64,000 bases of DNA from positions 930,001 to 994,000 of the forward strand of contig NC_065564.1 in assembly GCF_022605725.1 (NCBI RefSeq), written 5' to 3'. The stretch comes from Anthonomus grandis grandis (lineage: Eukaryota > Arthropoda > Insecta > Coleoptera > Curculionidae). The notes beneath the pieces were generated by a model. That model did no database searches. It was given only the letters and a program-made list of their open reading frames with translations, and had not been told where the DNA came from. Positions 46,801 through 59,465 of the stretch are shown here, one piece after another. Position 1 is the first letter of the stretch; every line of letters begins with the position of its first letter. A program made the translations under genes and the position numbers.

Positions 46801-49800
46801 TGCCTCTTACACACCTTCGATAATTTGCCATATTTTTTGAAGAAACTCTGTAACTCTGGAAATTTCCAATTTTTAATTTTTTTTATAGATACATTAATGG
46901 TTCTAAATTAAAAACCCTTTGCATCCATGCAATTTTCATAAAAATCGGTGGGGAATTAAGGGAACTGGTGCAGTTTGCCTCTTACACACTTTCAATAATT
47001 TGCCATATTTTTGAAAATATCCCTGTAACTCTGAAAATTTCCAATTTTTAATTTTTTTTATAGATACACTAATGGTTCTAAATTAAAAACCCTTTGCATC
47101 CATGCAATTTTCATGAAAATCGGTGGGAAATTAAGGGAACTGGTGCAGTTTGCCTCTTACACACTTTCAATAATTTGCCATATTTTTGAAAATATCCCTG
47201 TAACTCTGGAAATTTCCAATTTTTTTATTTTTTTTTATAGATACATTAATGGTTCTAAATTAAAAAACCCTTTGCATCCATGCAATTTTCATGAAAATCG
47301 GTGGGAAATTAAGGGAACTGGTGCAGTTTGCCTCTTACACACTTTCAATAATTTGCCATATTTTTGAAAATATCCCTGTAACTCTGAAAATTTCCAATTT
47401 TTAATTTTTTTTATAGATACATTAATGGTTCTAAATTAAAAATCCTTTGCATCCATGCAATTTTCATGAAAATCGGTGGGAAATTAAGGGAACTGGTGCA
47501 GTTTGCCTCTTAGACACCTTCAATAATTTGCCATATTTTTGAAAATATCCCTGTAACTCTGGAAATTTCCAATTTTTTATTTTTTTTATAGATACATTAA
47601 TGGTTCTAAATTAAAAACCCTTTGCATCCATGCAATTTTCATGAAAATCGGTGGGAAATTAAGGGAACTGGTCCAGTTTCCCTCTTACACACCTTCGATA
47701 ATTTGTCATATTTTTGAAAAAACTCTGTAACTTTGGAAATTTCCAATTTTTTATTTTTTTTATAGATACATTTATGATTCTAAATTAAAAACCCTTTGCA
47801 TCCATGCAATTTTCATGAAAATCGGTGGGAAATTAAGGGAACTGGTGCAGTTTGCCTTTTACACACCTTCGATAATTTGCCATATTTTTGAAGAAACTCT
47901 GTAACTCTGGAAATTTCCAATTTTTTAATTTTTTTTTATAGATACATTAATGGTTCTAAATTAAAAACCCTCTGCATCCATGCAATTTTCATGAAAATCG
48001 GTGGGAAATTAAGGGAACTGGTGCAGTTTGCCTCTTACACACCTTCGATAATTTGCCATATTTTTGAAAATATCCCTGTAACTCTGGAAATTTCCAATTT
48101 TTTATTTTTTTTTATAGATACATTAATGGTTCTAAATTAAAAACCCTTTGCATCAATGCAATTTTCATGAAAATCGGTGGGAAATTAAGGGAACTGGTGC
48201 AGTTTGCCTCTTACACACCTTCGATAATTTGCCATATTTTTGAAAATATCCCTGTAACTCTGAAAATTTCCAATTTTTAATTTTTTTTATAGATACACTA
48301 ATGGTTCTAAATTAAAAACCCTTTGCATCAATGCAATTTTCATGAAAAATCGGTGGGAAATTAAGGGAACTGGTGCAGTTTGCCTCTTACACACCTTCGA
48401 TAATTTGCCATATTTTTGAAGAAACTCTGTAACTCTGGAAATTTCCAATTTTTAATTTTTTTTTTATAGATACATTAATGGTTCTAAATTAAAAACCCTC
48501 TGCATCCATGCAATTTTCATGAAAATCGGTGGGAAATTAAGGGAACTGGTGCAGTTTGCCTCTTACACACCTTCGATAATTTGCCATATTTTTGAAAATA
48601 TCCCTGTAACTCTGGAAATTTCCAATTTTTTATTTTTTTTTATAGATACATTAATGGTTCTAAATTAAAAACCCTCTGCATCCATGCAATTTTCATGAAA
48701 ATCGGTGGGAAATTAAGGGAACTGGTGCAGTTTGCCTCTTACACACCTTCGATAATTTGCCATATTTTTGAAGAAACTCTGTAACTCTGGAAATTTCCAA
48801 TTTTTAATTTTTTTTTATAGATACATTAATGGTTCTAAATTAAAAACCCTCTGCATCCATGCAATTTTCATGAAAATCGGTGGGAAATTAAGGGAACTGG
48901 TGCAGTTTGCCTCTTACACACCTTCGATAATTTGCCATATTTTTGAAAATATCCCTGTAACTCTGGAAATTTCCAATTTTTTATTTTTTTTATAGATACA
49001 TTAATGGTTCTAAATTAAAAACCCTTTGCATCAATGCAATTTTCATGAAAATCGGTGGGGAATTAAGGGAACTGGTGCAGTTTGCCTCTTACACACTTTC
49101 AATAATTTGCCATATTTTTGAAAATATCCCTGTAACTCTGAAAATTTCCAATTTTTAATTTTTTTTATAGATACACTAATGGTTCTAAATTAAAAACCCT
49201 TTGCATCAATGCAATTTTCATGAAAATCGGTGGGAAATTAAGGGAACTGGTGCAGTTTGCCTCTTACACACCTTCGATAATTTGCCATATTTTTGAAGAA
49301 ACTCTGTAACTCTGGAAATTTCCAATTTTTAATTTTTTTTTATAGATACATTAATGGTTCTAAATTAAAAACCCTCTGCATCCATGCACATTTCATGAAA
49401 ATCGGTGGGAAATTAAGGGAACTGGTGCAGTTTGCCTCTTACACACCTTCAATAATTTGCCATATTTTTGAAAATATCCCTGTAACTCTGGAAATTTCCA
49501 ATTTTTTATTTTTTTTATAGATACATTAATGGTTCTAAATTAAAAACCCTTTGCATCAATGCAATTTTCATGAAAATCGGTGGGGAATTAAGGGAACTGG
49601 TGCAGTTTGCCTCTTACACACTTTCAATAATTTGCCATATTTTTGAAAATATCCCTGTAACTCTGAAAATTTCCAATTTTTAATTTTTTTTATAGATACA
49701 CTAATGGTTCTAAATTAAAAACCCTTTGCATCAATGCAATTTTCATGAAAATCGGTGGGAAATTAAGGGAACTGGTGCAGTTTGCCTCTTACACACCTTC

Positions 49801-52039
49801 GATAATTTGCCATATTTTTGAAGAAACTCTGTAACTCTGGAAATTTCCAATTTTTAATTTTTTTTTATAGATACATTAATGGTTCTAAATTAAAAACCCT
49901 CTGCATCCATGCAATTTTCATGAAAATCGGTGGGAAATTAAGGGAACTGGTGCAGTTTGCCTCTTACACACCTTCGATAATTTGCCATATTTTTGAAAAT
50001 ATCCCTGTAACTCTGGAAATTTCCAATTTTTTATTTTTTTTATAGATACATTAATGGTTCTAAATTAAAAACCCTTTGCATCAATGCAATTTTCATGAAA
50101 ATCGGTGGGGAATTAAGGGAACTGGTGCAGTTTGCCTCTTACACACTTTCAATAATTTGCCATATTTTTGAAAATATCCCTGTAACTCTGAAAATTTCCA
50201 ATTTTTAATTTTTTTTATAGATACACTAATGGTTCTAAATTAAAAACCCTTTGCATCAATGCAATTTTCATGAAAATCGGTGGGAAATTAAGGGAACTGG
50301 TGCAGTTTGCCTCTTACACACCTTCGATAATTTGCCATATTTTTGAAAATATCCCTGTAACTCTGGAAATTTCCAATTTTTTATTTTTTTTATAGATACA
50401 TTAATGGTTCTAAATTAAAAACCCTCTGCATCCATGCAATTTTCATGAAAATCGGTGGGAAATTAAGGGAACTGGTGCAGTTTGCCTCTTACACACCTTC
50501 AATAATTTGCCATATTTTTGAAAATATCCCTGTAACTCTGGAAATTTCCAATTTTTTATTTTTTTTTATAGATACATTAATGGTTCTAAATTAAAAACCC
50601 TCTGCATCCATGCAATTTTCATGAAAATCGGTGGGAAATTAAGGGAACTGGTGCAGTTTGCCTCTTACACACCTTCAATAATTTGCCATATTTTTGAAAA
50701 TATCCCTGTAACTCTGGAAATTTCCAATTTTTTATTTTTTTTATAGATACATTAATGGTTCTAAATTAAAAACCCTTTGCATCAATGCAATTTTCATGAA
50801 AATCGGTGGGAAATTAAGGGAACTGGTGCAGTTTGCCTCTTACACACCTTCGATAATTTGCCATATTTTTGAAGAAACTCTGTAACTCTGGAAATTTCCA
50901 ATTTTTTATTTTTTTTATAGATACATTAATGGTTCTAAATTAAAAACCCTTTGCATCAATGCAATTTTCATGAAAATCGGTGGGTAATTAAGGGAACTGG
51001 TGCAGTTTGCCTCTTACACACCTTCGATAATTTGCCATATTTTTGAAGAAACTCTGTAACTCTGGAAATTTCCAATTTTTTATTTTTTTTATAGATACAT
51101 TAATGGTTCTAAATTAAAAACCCTTTGCATCCATGCAATTTTCATGAAAATCGGTGGGAAATTAAGGGAACTGGTGCAGTTTGCCTCTTACACACCTTCG
51201 ATAATTTGCCATATTTTTGAAAATATCCCTGTAACTCTGGAAATTTCCAATTTTTTATTTTTTTTATAGATACATTAATGGTTCTAAATTAAAAACCCTT
51301 TGCATCCATGCAATTTTCATGAAAATCGGTGGGAAATTAAGGGAACTGGTGCAGTTTGCCTCTTACACACCTTCGATAATTTGCCATATTTTTGAAAATA
51401 TCCCTGTAACTCTGGAAATTTCCAATTTTTTATTTTTTTTATAGATACATTAATGGTTCTAAATTAAAAACCCTTTGCATCCATGCAATTTTCATGAAAA
51501 TCGGTGGGAAATTAAGGGAACTGGTGCAGTTTGCCTCTTACACACCTTCGATAATTTGCCATATTTTTGAAGAAACTCTGTAACTCTGGAAATTTCCAAT
51601 TTTTAATTTTTTTTATAGATACACTAATGGTTCTAAATTAAAAACCCTTTGCATCCATGCAATTTTCATGAAAATCGGTGGGAAATTAAGGGAACTGGTG
51701 CAGTTTGCCTCTTACACACCTTCAATAATTTGCCATATTTTTGAAAATATCCCTGTAACTCTGGAAATTTCCAATTTTTTATTTTTTTTATAGATACATT
51801 AATGGTTCTAAATTAAAAACCCTCTGCATCCATGCAATTTTCATGAAAATCGGTGGGAAATTAAGGGAACTGGTGCAGTTTGCCTCTTACACACCTTTAA
51901 TAATTTGCCATATTTTTGAAAATATCCCTGTAACTCTGGAAATTTCCAATTTTTTATTTTTTTTATAGATACATTAATGGTTCTAAATTAAATACCCTTT
52001 GCATCAATGCAATTTTCATGAAAATCGGTGGGAAATTAA
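40826..52039 (+). repeat. SatC satellite array (~175-bp monomer, ~64 copies)
   Basis: Tandem monomers with GGAACTGGTGCAGTTTGCCT, CTTACACACCTTCGATAATT, GCCATATTTTTGAAAATATC, GGAAATTTCCAATTTTT, a T-rich tract, ATAGATACATTAATGGTTCT and CATGAAAATCGGTGGGAAAT. Monomers vary in T-tract length and at a few linked sites: AAAATATCCCTG versus AAGAAACTCTG, CATTAATGG versus CACTAATGG, TTTGCATC versus CTCTGCATC. Near 48.8-50.3 kb a three-monomer unit (525 bp) is repeated three times. No coding function is inferred from the in-frame readings. Confidence 0.97.
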
Positions 52040-52363
52040 GGAAATTATGATATATTGTCTTAAGCATATTTTCCATAAATCAGATTTATATGGACACTAT
52101 AATCATAATTCAAAAGCCGTTTTACTTTTTCTTTCTTAACATTCTTTAATATTCACCTCAAGCAATATCTGATGATGGATTTGGCATACGAATCGTCTTT
52201 GTGGGTAAAAGATTTTTCACGAAATAGCTTTTTCTCCAAAAATATGTTTTCTTTAATTTTTCAATAAATTGTTGCTAACAATGAGACCCTGTATATAACT
52301 TTAACTGATATTTGAAAAAGATGGTTGATGAATTGCGATATTTATTGTTTAGTTCTTTTTTAG
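52040..52363. other. AT-rich flank after SatC
   Basis: No supported gene. It contains CCCTGTATATAAC near 52,287, of a type often found at insect transposon ends, but without a partner here. Confidence 0.35.
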
Positions 52364-53201
52364 AGGAAGTCGCAGCCATTTTGTTGGATACGAGACCGGG
52401 AGTCTGGACCTGGAAGTCATCGGGCTGGGGACCTGGATCGGAACAGGTGAGGGCAACTTTTTCTTTAAATCTATTGGAACATTTGTATGTATTTATTTAT
52501 TTAATTTACGAGATTTATTAAAACCCCTTTGTACTGCAGATAAACTTTAATAATTAACGTTTTTTTTTAATTTTTAATTCAGGAGCAGCTGTACTGGAAA
52601 GGATACTGAGCAGGAATCTCGATATATGGAGCTGGGATATTGAAAATAAAGCTGAGGATTGGATAGGCACAGGTGAGTTGAGTTTTTCTTTAAATTTATC
52701 GAATTATTAAAATTTGTATGATGATTTATTTGTTATTGTTTTATTTGGTATTGAAAACCTTTTTTATGAACGAGTTTTTATGATAATGAGGAGTTTTCGT
52801 GGATTTTCTCTTATATTCTAATTAATCTGGATACATTCTTTTTTACTCTAAAATTTTCCAGTTTTTCAAAATGTTCATAGATACATTTTTTAAGGGGGCC
52901 ATTTCGGTTTAAACTGGATTTTCTCGAGATTCTGTTGAACATTTTATTATTATCTACCCCCACATTGCATAATTCATTTCTTTAATCAGGCGTGGGGGGG
53001 TCAACTGATTGGGTGATAACCGTGACCTTGTGGTAGATACGTCATGAGTCAATCGATAAAAACTCGTTTTTAAAAAAAAATAATTTTTTATTTACTTCTG
53101 GAATTTTTTTACACTTTCCTGGATAATATTTCTCTAATCTGAATTTATTTCTTTTTTGTTACAGAGGAAAAAGCAGTGGCGTTCCGTCGATGTGCCCCGG
53201 G
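52364..53201 (+). other. Three putative small exons of an unrecognised gene
   Basis: Candidate exons are 52364-52446, 52583-52672 and 53165-53201. Each has AG before it and GTGAG after it, and they join without a stop. Exon 1 reads GSRSHFVGYETGSLDLEV then IGLGTWIGT. Exon 2 reads AAVLERILSRNLDIWSWDIE then NKAEDWIGT. Exon 3 gives EEKAVAFRRCAPG. Exons 1 and 2 both end in WIGT, and their following introns are similar (GTGAG, then CTTTTTCTTTAAAT or GTTTTTCTTTAAAT). A ~226-bp exon-plus-intron unit therefore appears duplicated. I do not recognise the protein, and no upstream start or downstream exons were found. It may be a degenerate repeat with coincidental splice signals. Confidence 0.3.
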
Positions 53202-54178
53202 GTGAGTTTTTGAATTTTATTCATAACCAATATACATGTTGGTGCTTTTTTTTATAGCGGTTTTTAGGTGCATTTTAAAATAGATCGGACCAATTAACCT
53301 ACAGCCATTTTTTTTCATTTAATTCACCAGTCATTCATTTGTAATCAGCGTAATTTTCAGGTCAACTGTACTTGATTGTTCTTGTTTTTACATAAATTTT
53401 TAATGTTAAACTCAAATTTTCGGCAAAGTATGTCAATTGGTTTTGATTTTAATTTGGTTTTTAATTGTCAAAATTTAATTTACATTTTTTTTAAATTGAA
53501 GTATAAATTTAAATTGTTTGTTAAATGTCAAAATTTAATTCACAAAGACATTTCTAAAAAAAAATATATATTTTAAAATATATTGGACCAATTAACTCGC
53601 AATCAATCTTCTTCAATTAATTTATTACATGTTCAATTATAATTGAAATAATTTTCATATAATTTTTTCTTGATTTCAGTATTTTTTTTTTAAATTTAAT
53701 GTCAAAGTTAAACTGTAATTTTTCAAAAAATTTAATTCTGATATTTCAAAATTCACTAATTGATCTTGATTTAATTTTTTCACATTTTATTTCCTTAACT
53801 TATACATTTAAAATGCACCTATAATTTTATGTCATTTGTACTTAATAAAGTTTTGTTTATATCTCCAAAGGTAATTTTTATTTATTTATTAAATAACAAC
53901 CCTAAAAAAAACATACTTCTTAAAATATAACAGGACCAATTGACTGGTTGCAAGTCAATTGTTTTATTTCTTATTTATTCATTTACAATCAGATTTTTTT
54001 TTAAAGTTAATTCTTTATTATTTATAGTTTAACTATTTTTTGTCATGTTTACAACAATTATTTGCATTTTTTTTATTTTATTAATTAAAATATTTTTTTT
54101 TTAATTTCCCAAATTAAATTATTAATTTTTAAATGACAAAACAGAAAAAAAAACATATTTTTTAAAATAAATTAGACC

Positions 54179-54405
54179 AAAATTGACGAAAAACAAATAA
54201 AAACACAAACTCATGGTCTCACAACATGTAATTTAACGGGCTACACGTGTTTCGCGCTAGTTAGAGCATCATCAGGCCTTTAGAAGCCATCCACACACTT
54301 CACAGTACATAAATAAATTAGGTTTAGTGCGAAACAGGTGTAGCCCGTTAATTTACATGTTGTGAGACCGTGACTTTGTGTTTTTATTTGTTTTTCGCCA
54401 ATTTT
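54179..54405. mobile_element. 227-bp inverted-repeat element with ~77-bp arms
   Basis: The arms 54179-54255 and 54329-54405 are near-perfect reverse complements. Landmarks are AAAATTGACGAAAAACAAAT at the left end, its partner ATTTGTTTTTCGCCAATTTT at the right end, and GGTCTCACAACATGTAA inside. The minus strand of the left half carries a hammerhead-like motif. It sits inside the AT-rich repeat region. Confidence 0.8.
54238..54278 (-). ncRNA. Hammerhead-ribozyme-like motif (Penelope type, degenerate)
   Basis: On the minus strand, GGC precedes CTGATGA (54,275-54,269). A stem-II segment GCTCTAACTAGCGC follows (about five pairs, one mismatch), then GAAA, a very short stem III within CACGTG, the cleavage triplet GTA, and GCC to close stem I. 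Both invariant blocks are present. Very short stem III is known for hammerheads of Penelope-like retroelements. Weak stems make self-cleavage as a monomer doubtful. Confidence 0.5.
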
Positions 54406-56280
54406 GTATGTTGGTCTCTTAGAGAAGAATGGATGAGATTTTTGGATATTAGACCAGTTGACTTGCAACCTATTTTGTTTTATTTCTAATTTTCTCATTT
54501 TGTTTGTAACATACTTTTTTCTGTCAATTGTACTTGATTAAATTGTTTTAGATTTCTAAAGTTAAACTTTAATTATTAATTAAATGACATCTCTAGAAAA
54601 AAAAATCTTAAAATATGTCATTCTTGCAAATTTTTTATTATTTTATTTCTAATTTATTCAATTATAATTCGCAATAAATATTTCTGAGTCAATTCCACTT
54701 AATGTTATAATTTTTCTTTAATTATTAAAGCAAAACTTTTATTTTTTGTCATTGTCAAATCATTTGTTCTTGATTTTTCTTTGTTTTTAAATTCTCAATT
54801 AAAAATTCTAATTTTTTCAAAATATGTCAATTGGTCTTGTTTATATTTTTTGAACTTAAAAACTTAAACTTAACTACTAGGTGACATCTCCAGGGAAGAA
54901 GAGATTATTAGAATATAACGGACCAGTTAACTTGCGACCTTATTTAGTTTATTTCTTATTAATCTATTTTTTAATAATTTATAATCAACAAATTTTTAAT
55001 GAACTTGTTCTTGAATCTTTAAAATTAAAATTTTAATAATTAATTAACATTTTCATAAAAAAATAACGTTTCTTAAACATATCATACCCGTTAATTTGCA
55101 ACCTCTTTTCTTTCATATCTAATTATTATTTTTTTTTTTTAAATTATTAAATGTAATTTTTTTTTTGTCATTTTTAAAATATCAATTTGTTCTTGATTTT
55201 TCTTTAATTTATTTAATTTAACTTTAATTTTTGCCAAGTAACGTCTACAGAAAAAATATCGGTGAATTGACTTTTAGCCTTTTTTTAATTATATTTGAAC
55301 ATCTATAAGAGATTCATTCATATAAAATTTTATTCATTCATAGTAAATTAATTTCATATCAATTGGACTTGATTTTAATTTGATTTTTTCCTTAAAATCT
55401 CTATTAAAAAAAAATTATTAAATTATATTAGACCTATTAACTTGCAACTTTCTTTATTTGATTTCCAAAAAAAAATTCATAATTTACATGCATTCATTTA
55501 TTAATTGTACTTGATTTACATTTTTCAAAATGAAATTGAAATATATTAAAAAAAATATATCAATTGTTCTTGATTTAAATTTTTAGGAAGATCTATTACT
55601 CTATTTTTTGACAAAACAACTCTGCCTAAAAAAAATTGTTTTTTATTATAAATGAATCCAATTGATTTGAAATTAATTTATTAATAAAAGGCGCATAATA
55701 TTTATGTTAACTGGTCCTGATTTTAATTAGTTTTTTCTAAATTGACTTGCGGCTTTTTCCCTTTAATTTAATAATAATTATTTCTTGCGACACATAATTT
55801 CTTTTCTTTCATATTTCTTTGGAAAAGACCAATTTACTTACAATCTTTTAAATAATTCGTTAGTCAGAGATTTATTTAAAACCTTATTTAATTTTCATGA
55901 CAATTGGAATTCAGTATAATGTTTCATGAATTTCTTTATGTTCTAAATTTTATTAAAATATTCATTTATTAATTTTTTAAATTTATTTCTTTGATGCAAC
56001 TTCATAATTTTTATAATTTTAATTTTTTATGTCAATGGTACTTAAATTAACTCTTTTTTCACTTCACATTTCTTAAAAAAAAAATTCTTAAATTTATTTA
56101 GCCAAAAAGTAATCGACTTGGCCCTTTTCTATTTTATTTGTTACAAATGCCTTAATAATCCACATAAATTGTACGTAAATTGGTCTAGACGTTTGCTCCA
56201 CCACCATCACTAGCTAGAAAAAATTAATTAAAGTAATACAAAATGTTTTTTTTTTTTAAATAAATAAAATGCGGAGTAAA

Positions 56281-56439
56281 ATTCAAAACGACAGGTGGAG
56301 CTAAATTAATAAGAAATTATGATTATGAAATCTCTTCCCCGGCACTGGAGATGTCACCTGCGCCACTGTATATTGGTTATTATTATTATTATTATTTATT
56401 GCTCTTAGAAAATCTATTATTATTGTTTTCTGGTGTTAT
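56281..56439. other. Junction sequence with a TTA microsatellite
   Basis: A TTA run at about 56,375-56,400 precedes the left end of the giant inverted repeat. Nothing else was seen. Confidence 0.5.
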
Positions 56440-56780
56440 GCGACTAGGACTAAGTAATCTAAGGTGTCAAGTATTTCGGTATTTTGAGTTCCTTCTTTGT
56501 CTGGATTTTCTGGAGTCGGACATTTCCTGTGGAACTTTATTCCACAGAGTTGCCTGCCTGGATTATTTAGGATTGTGGCACCTGTGAAATTAAATTTTAT
56601 GGATCGGCTCACCTGGATTATCCTTAGATGTCTGCCTGGATAATTTGGGATTGGCGGTGTCCTATAGAATTTGATTTCATGGAGTTGCCTGCCTGGATTT
56701 TCTGGGATTTGTGGCACCTGTGTAATTTTGTTTCTGGGAGTTGTCTGCCTGGATTATCTGGCTCTTGTTATTTTCATTTA
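56440..56780 (+). repeat. Outer block of the giant inverted repeat, left copy
   Basis: Sequence with TGGATTTTCTGGAGTC, GACATTTCCTGTGGAACTT and GAGTTGCCTGCCTGGATTAT. It is repeated directly at about 58,865-59,170 and inverted at about 63,590-63,900, and partly again to 64,000. It is composed of short units ending in GCCTGGAT. The frames here are repeat readings. Confidence 0.85.
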
Positions 56781-58864
56781 GTTTTTATCTGGAACTTTGT
56801 GTAGTTTTTGGGACTTTTTTCGTTGGAACTATTGGTCCGGAATTCACAGGACTTTTTGTAGTTTTTCGGGTTTTTCTTAGGTCTTTGTGTATTTTTGGGT
56901 CATTTTGCCTGTATTATCCAGGGTAATTTTTGATACTTTATTCGTTAGGACAATTTAGTGCAGTTTTCTAAAACTTTTTATTTGCTGGGTCTTTCTTCTC
57001 GAATTTTCCACAACTTTGTGCATTTTTGTGAATATTTTCGTTGTATCATTTTCTGTGGATTTTGACTAAACTTTGCCTAGTTTTTGGGATTTTTTCTTGG
57101 GTCATTTTCCAAGACTGTGTAGTATCTTCTTCTTAATAACGTTGATTTCCCTGGATTTCATGGGACATTCTGTGATTTTTGAAGGTGTTTTCATTGTGTG
57201 ATTTTACCCTGTTTTTTGTTCATATTTTCCAGGACTTTGTGTAGGTTTTCGAATTTTTAGTTGGATCTTTGTGTCCGGCTTTTTTCCCAATTTTATGTTT
57301 TTTTTTTGAGAATATATTCGATGGGTTCGATATTTTGCTCGAATTTTCTGGGATGTTTTGGGTGTTTTTTTTTAATTCATTGTGTATTTTTGGCCAAATT
57401 TTCTGGAATTCTGTGTGAGTTTTGGATATTTTTTATTGGGTCAATTTGTCTAAATTTTCTAAAACTTTGTGCAGGTTTTATTTATTTTTTGTTGGTTCTT
57501 TGTGGCTGAATTTTTGCCAACTTATTTGCCCGAATTTTTCCAGCAGGTAATTTGTGGATGTCTTTTTGTTGGGTTTTTTCGCTCGAATTTAACTGGACTT
57601 TTAAGTATTTTTTTGTTGGATTTTTTTGGTCAGATTCTTCCAGACTTTTTGTATTTTTTTAGATTAATCGTTGGGTCATTTTCTCTAAATTTTACAGGAA
57701 CCAAAACTTTGTGTAGGTCTTCGGGTCTATGGGCCCGGAATTTTTCCATACTTTGTCTAGTATTTGGAAATCTTTTAGTTGAGTTATTTACATGAAATTT
57801 TCGGAACTTTGTACAGCGTTTGTAAGTCTCTTCGTTGAGTTATTTTGCCTGGGTTTTCCAGGACTTGTGTAGTTTTTAGGGGTCTTTTCCTTGGGTCGTT
57901 TTCTCTGTATTTTTCGGAATTTGTGTACTATTTTATCCTGATTTTTTCAGGTTTTTTAAGTAGTTTTTGGACTCTTTCTTTGAGCATTTGGCCCGGATTT
58001 ATCCGGAACTTTGTGTAGCGTTTGTGACTCTTTTAGTTGGGTCAGTTTGCCTGGATTCTTCCAGGACTTTTAGTAGTTTTTGGAAGTCTTCTTTGAGTAG
58101 TTTTGCCTGGTTTTTCCAGGACTTAATTTTCTTCAGACTCTTCTGGGACTTTAAGCAGTTTTTGGAAGTCTTCTTTGAATCGTTTTGCCTGGATTTTTGA
58201 GGCTTTGTGTAGGTTTTGCGAGTCTTTTCTTTGTGTTATTTTGCCTGGATGTTTCCGGGACTTGTGTGGTTTTTAGTATTCTTTTTGTCGGGTCAATTTG
58301 CCCGGAAGTTTTTCCGGACTTTCTGTAATTTTTGGGAGTGTTTCCTTTGGCTTATTTCGCCTGGATTTTTTTCCGGACTTTTGTAGGGTTTATGAGTCTT
58401 TTAGTTGGGTCAGTTTGCTTGGATTCTTCCAGCACTTTAAGCAGTTTTTGGTATTATTTTCTTTGAATCGTTTTGCCTGGATCTTCCAGGGCTTTGTGTA
58501 ATTTTTGGGAGTGTTTTCTTTGGGTTATTTTGTCTGGATTTTTTCCCAGTTCTTGTGTGGTTTTTAGTAGTTTTTTTGTTTGGTCAATTTGATCGAATTG
58601 TTCTGGACTTTGTATAGGGTTTATGAGTCTTTTTGTTGGGTCAAATTGCTCCAATTTTTCCAGAATTTGTGTGGGTTGTAGCAATTTTTTTAATTGGGTT
58701 ATTTTGCCTGGAGCTTCCAAGACTTGTGTGATTTTTTTGGAGTTTTTTCCTTGGGTCATTTTCTCTAGTACTAGGATTTGTGAGCCTTGTCTTTAGACCA
58801 TTTTGCCCGGATATTTCCGGACTCTTAAGTAATTATTGCGAGTCTTTTCTTTGGGCTATTTTGC
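56781..58864 (+). repeat. Left outer arm: degenerate ~60-bp tandem repeat
   Basis: Units of the form TTTTGCCTGGATTTTCCAGG, then ACTTTGTGTAGTTTTTGG, GAGTCTTTT and CTTTGGGTCA, spaced about 57-68 bp apart with heavy divergence. Each contains the dyad CTGGATTTTCCAG. The right arm (61.2-63.6 kb) holds the reverse complement of the same family. The F/W/L-rich frames of 67-108 aa are readings of this repeat. Confidence 0.85.
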
Positions 58865-59185
58865 CTGGATTTTCTGGAGTCAGACATTTCCTGTGGAACT
58901 TAATCTACAGAGTTGCCTGCCTGGATTATTTAGGATTGTGGCACCAGTGAAATTAAATTTTATGGATCGGCTTACCTGGACTATCTGGGATTGTGGCATC
59001 TGTGGGATTTTATCCCATGGAGTTGTCTGCCTGGATAATTTGGGATTGGTGGTATCCTATAGAATTTGATTTCATGGAGTTGCCTGCCTGGATTTTCTGG
59101 GATTTATGGCACCTGTGTAGTTTTGTTTCTGGGAGTTGTCTGCCTGGATTATCTGGTTCTCGGTGTCGTTTTAGGGAATATTTTA
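58865..59185 (+). repeat. Inner copy of the outer block
   Basis: Direct repeat of 56,490-56,770 (GACATTTCCTGTGGAACTTA, ATTAAATTTTATGGATCGGC, GAATTTGATTTCATGGAGTT). It lies immediately outside the palindrome core. Confidence 0.85.
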
Positions 59186-59292
59186 GTTGCTTTTTGGGAA
59201 ATCGGTTCTTCTCGTGGTAAAACTTGACACCTTAGAGTTCTTAGTAGTCCGGGTCGAACTATAAATAGGTCTTGGACGTCCCGTGGACCAAA

Positions 59293-59391
59293 GTGACTTT
59301 AGTCCAGGGGAAGTCTAAAATCTTTTTGGGGTTTGATCAAACTGATTGACTTCAAAAAGACCTTTAGACTTCCCACGTGGACTAAAGTGAC
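59293..59391. repeat. Nested hairpin inside the core arm
   Basis: GTGACTTTAGTCCA, GGGGAAGTCTAAA and CTTTTTG pair with TCAAAAAGAC, TTTAGACTTCCC and TGGACTAAAGTGAC in the same arm. The mirrored copy lies at about 60,982-61,080. Confidence 0.8.
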
Positions 59392-59465
59392 ATTGGGCTT
59401 GCGGGAGTAAGTCTCGGACCTGTCTTATAGTTCCTCCTGTCCTTGTCGCGTGATAAACCAGTGTA

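Larger units (their letters stand above)
53202..56280 (+). repeat. AT-rich region with diverged interspersed units
   Basis: About 3 kb of strongly AT-rich DNA. A motif of the form GACCAATTAACTTGCAACC, followed by T-rich sequence and TGTCAATTGTACTTGATT, recurs near 53,287, 53,585, 53,935, 54,450, 54,913, 55,085 and 55,428. It is often preceded by TTAAAATATA. Spacing is irregular (about 170-500 bp), so this is a decayed tandem family and not a clean satellite. Confidence 0.6.

Noticed and set aside
52280..52300. Transposon end (CCCTGTATATAAC)
   Set aside because: No inverted partner, target-site duplication or transposase was seen nearby.
57261..58501. Several F/L/W-rich frames that look like membrane proteins
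   Set aside because: They are readings of the ~60-bp T/G-rich tandem repeat of the palindrome's outer arm, and the inverted arm gives the matching set on the other strand.
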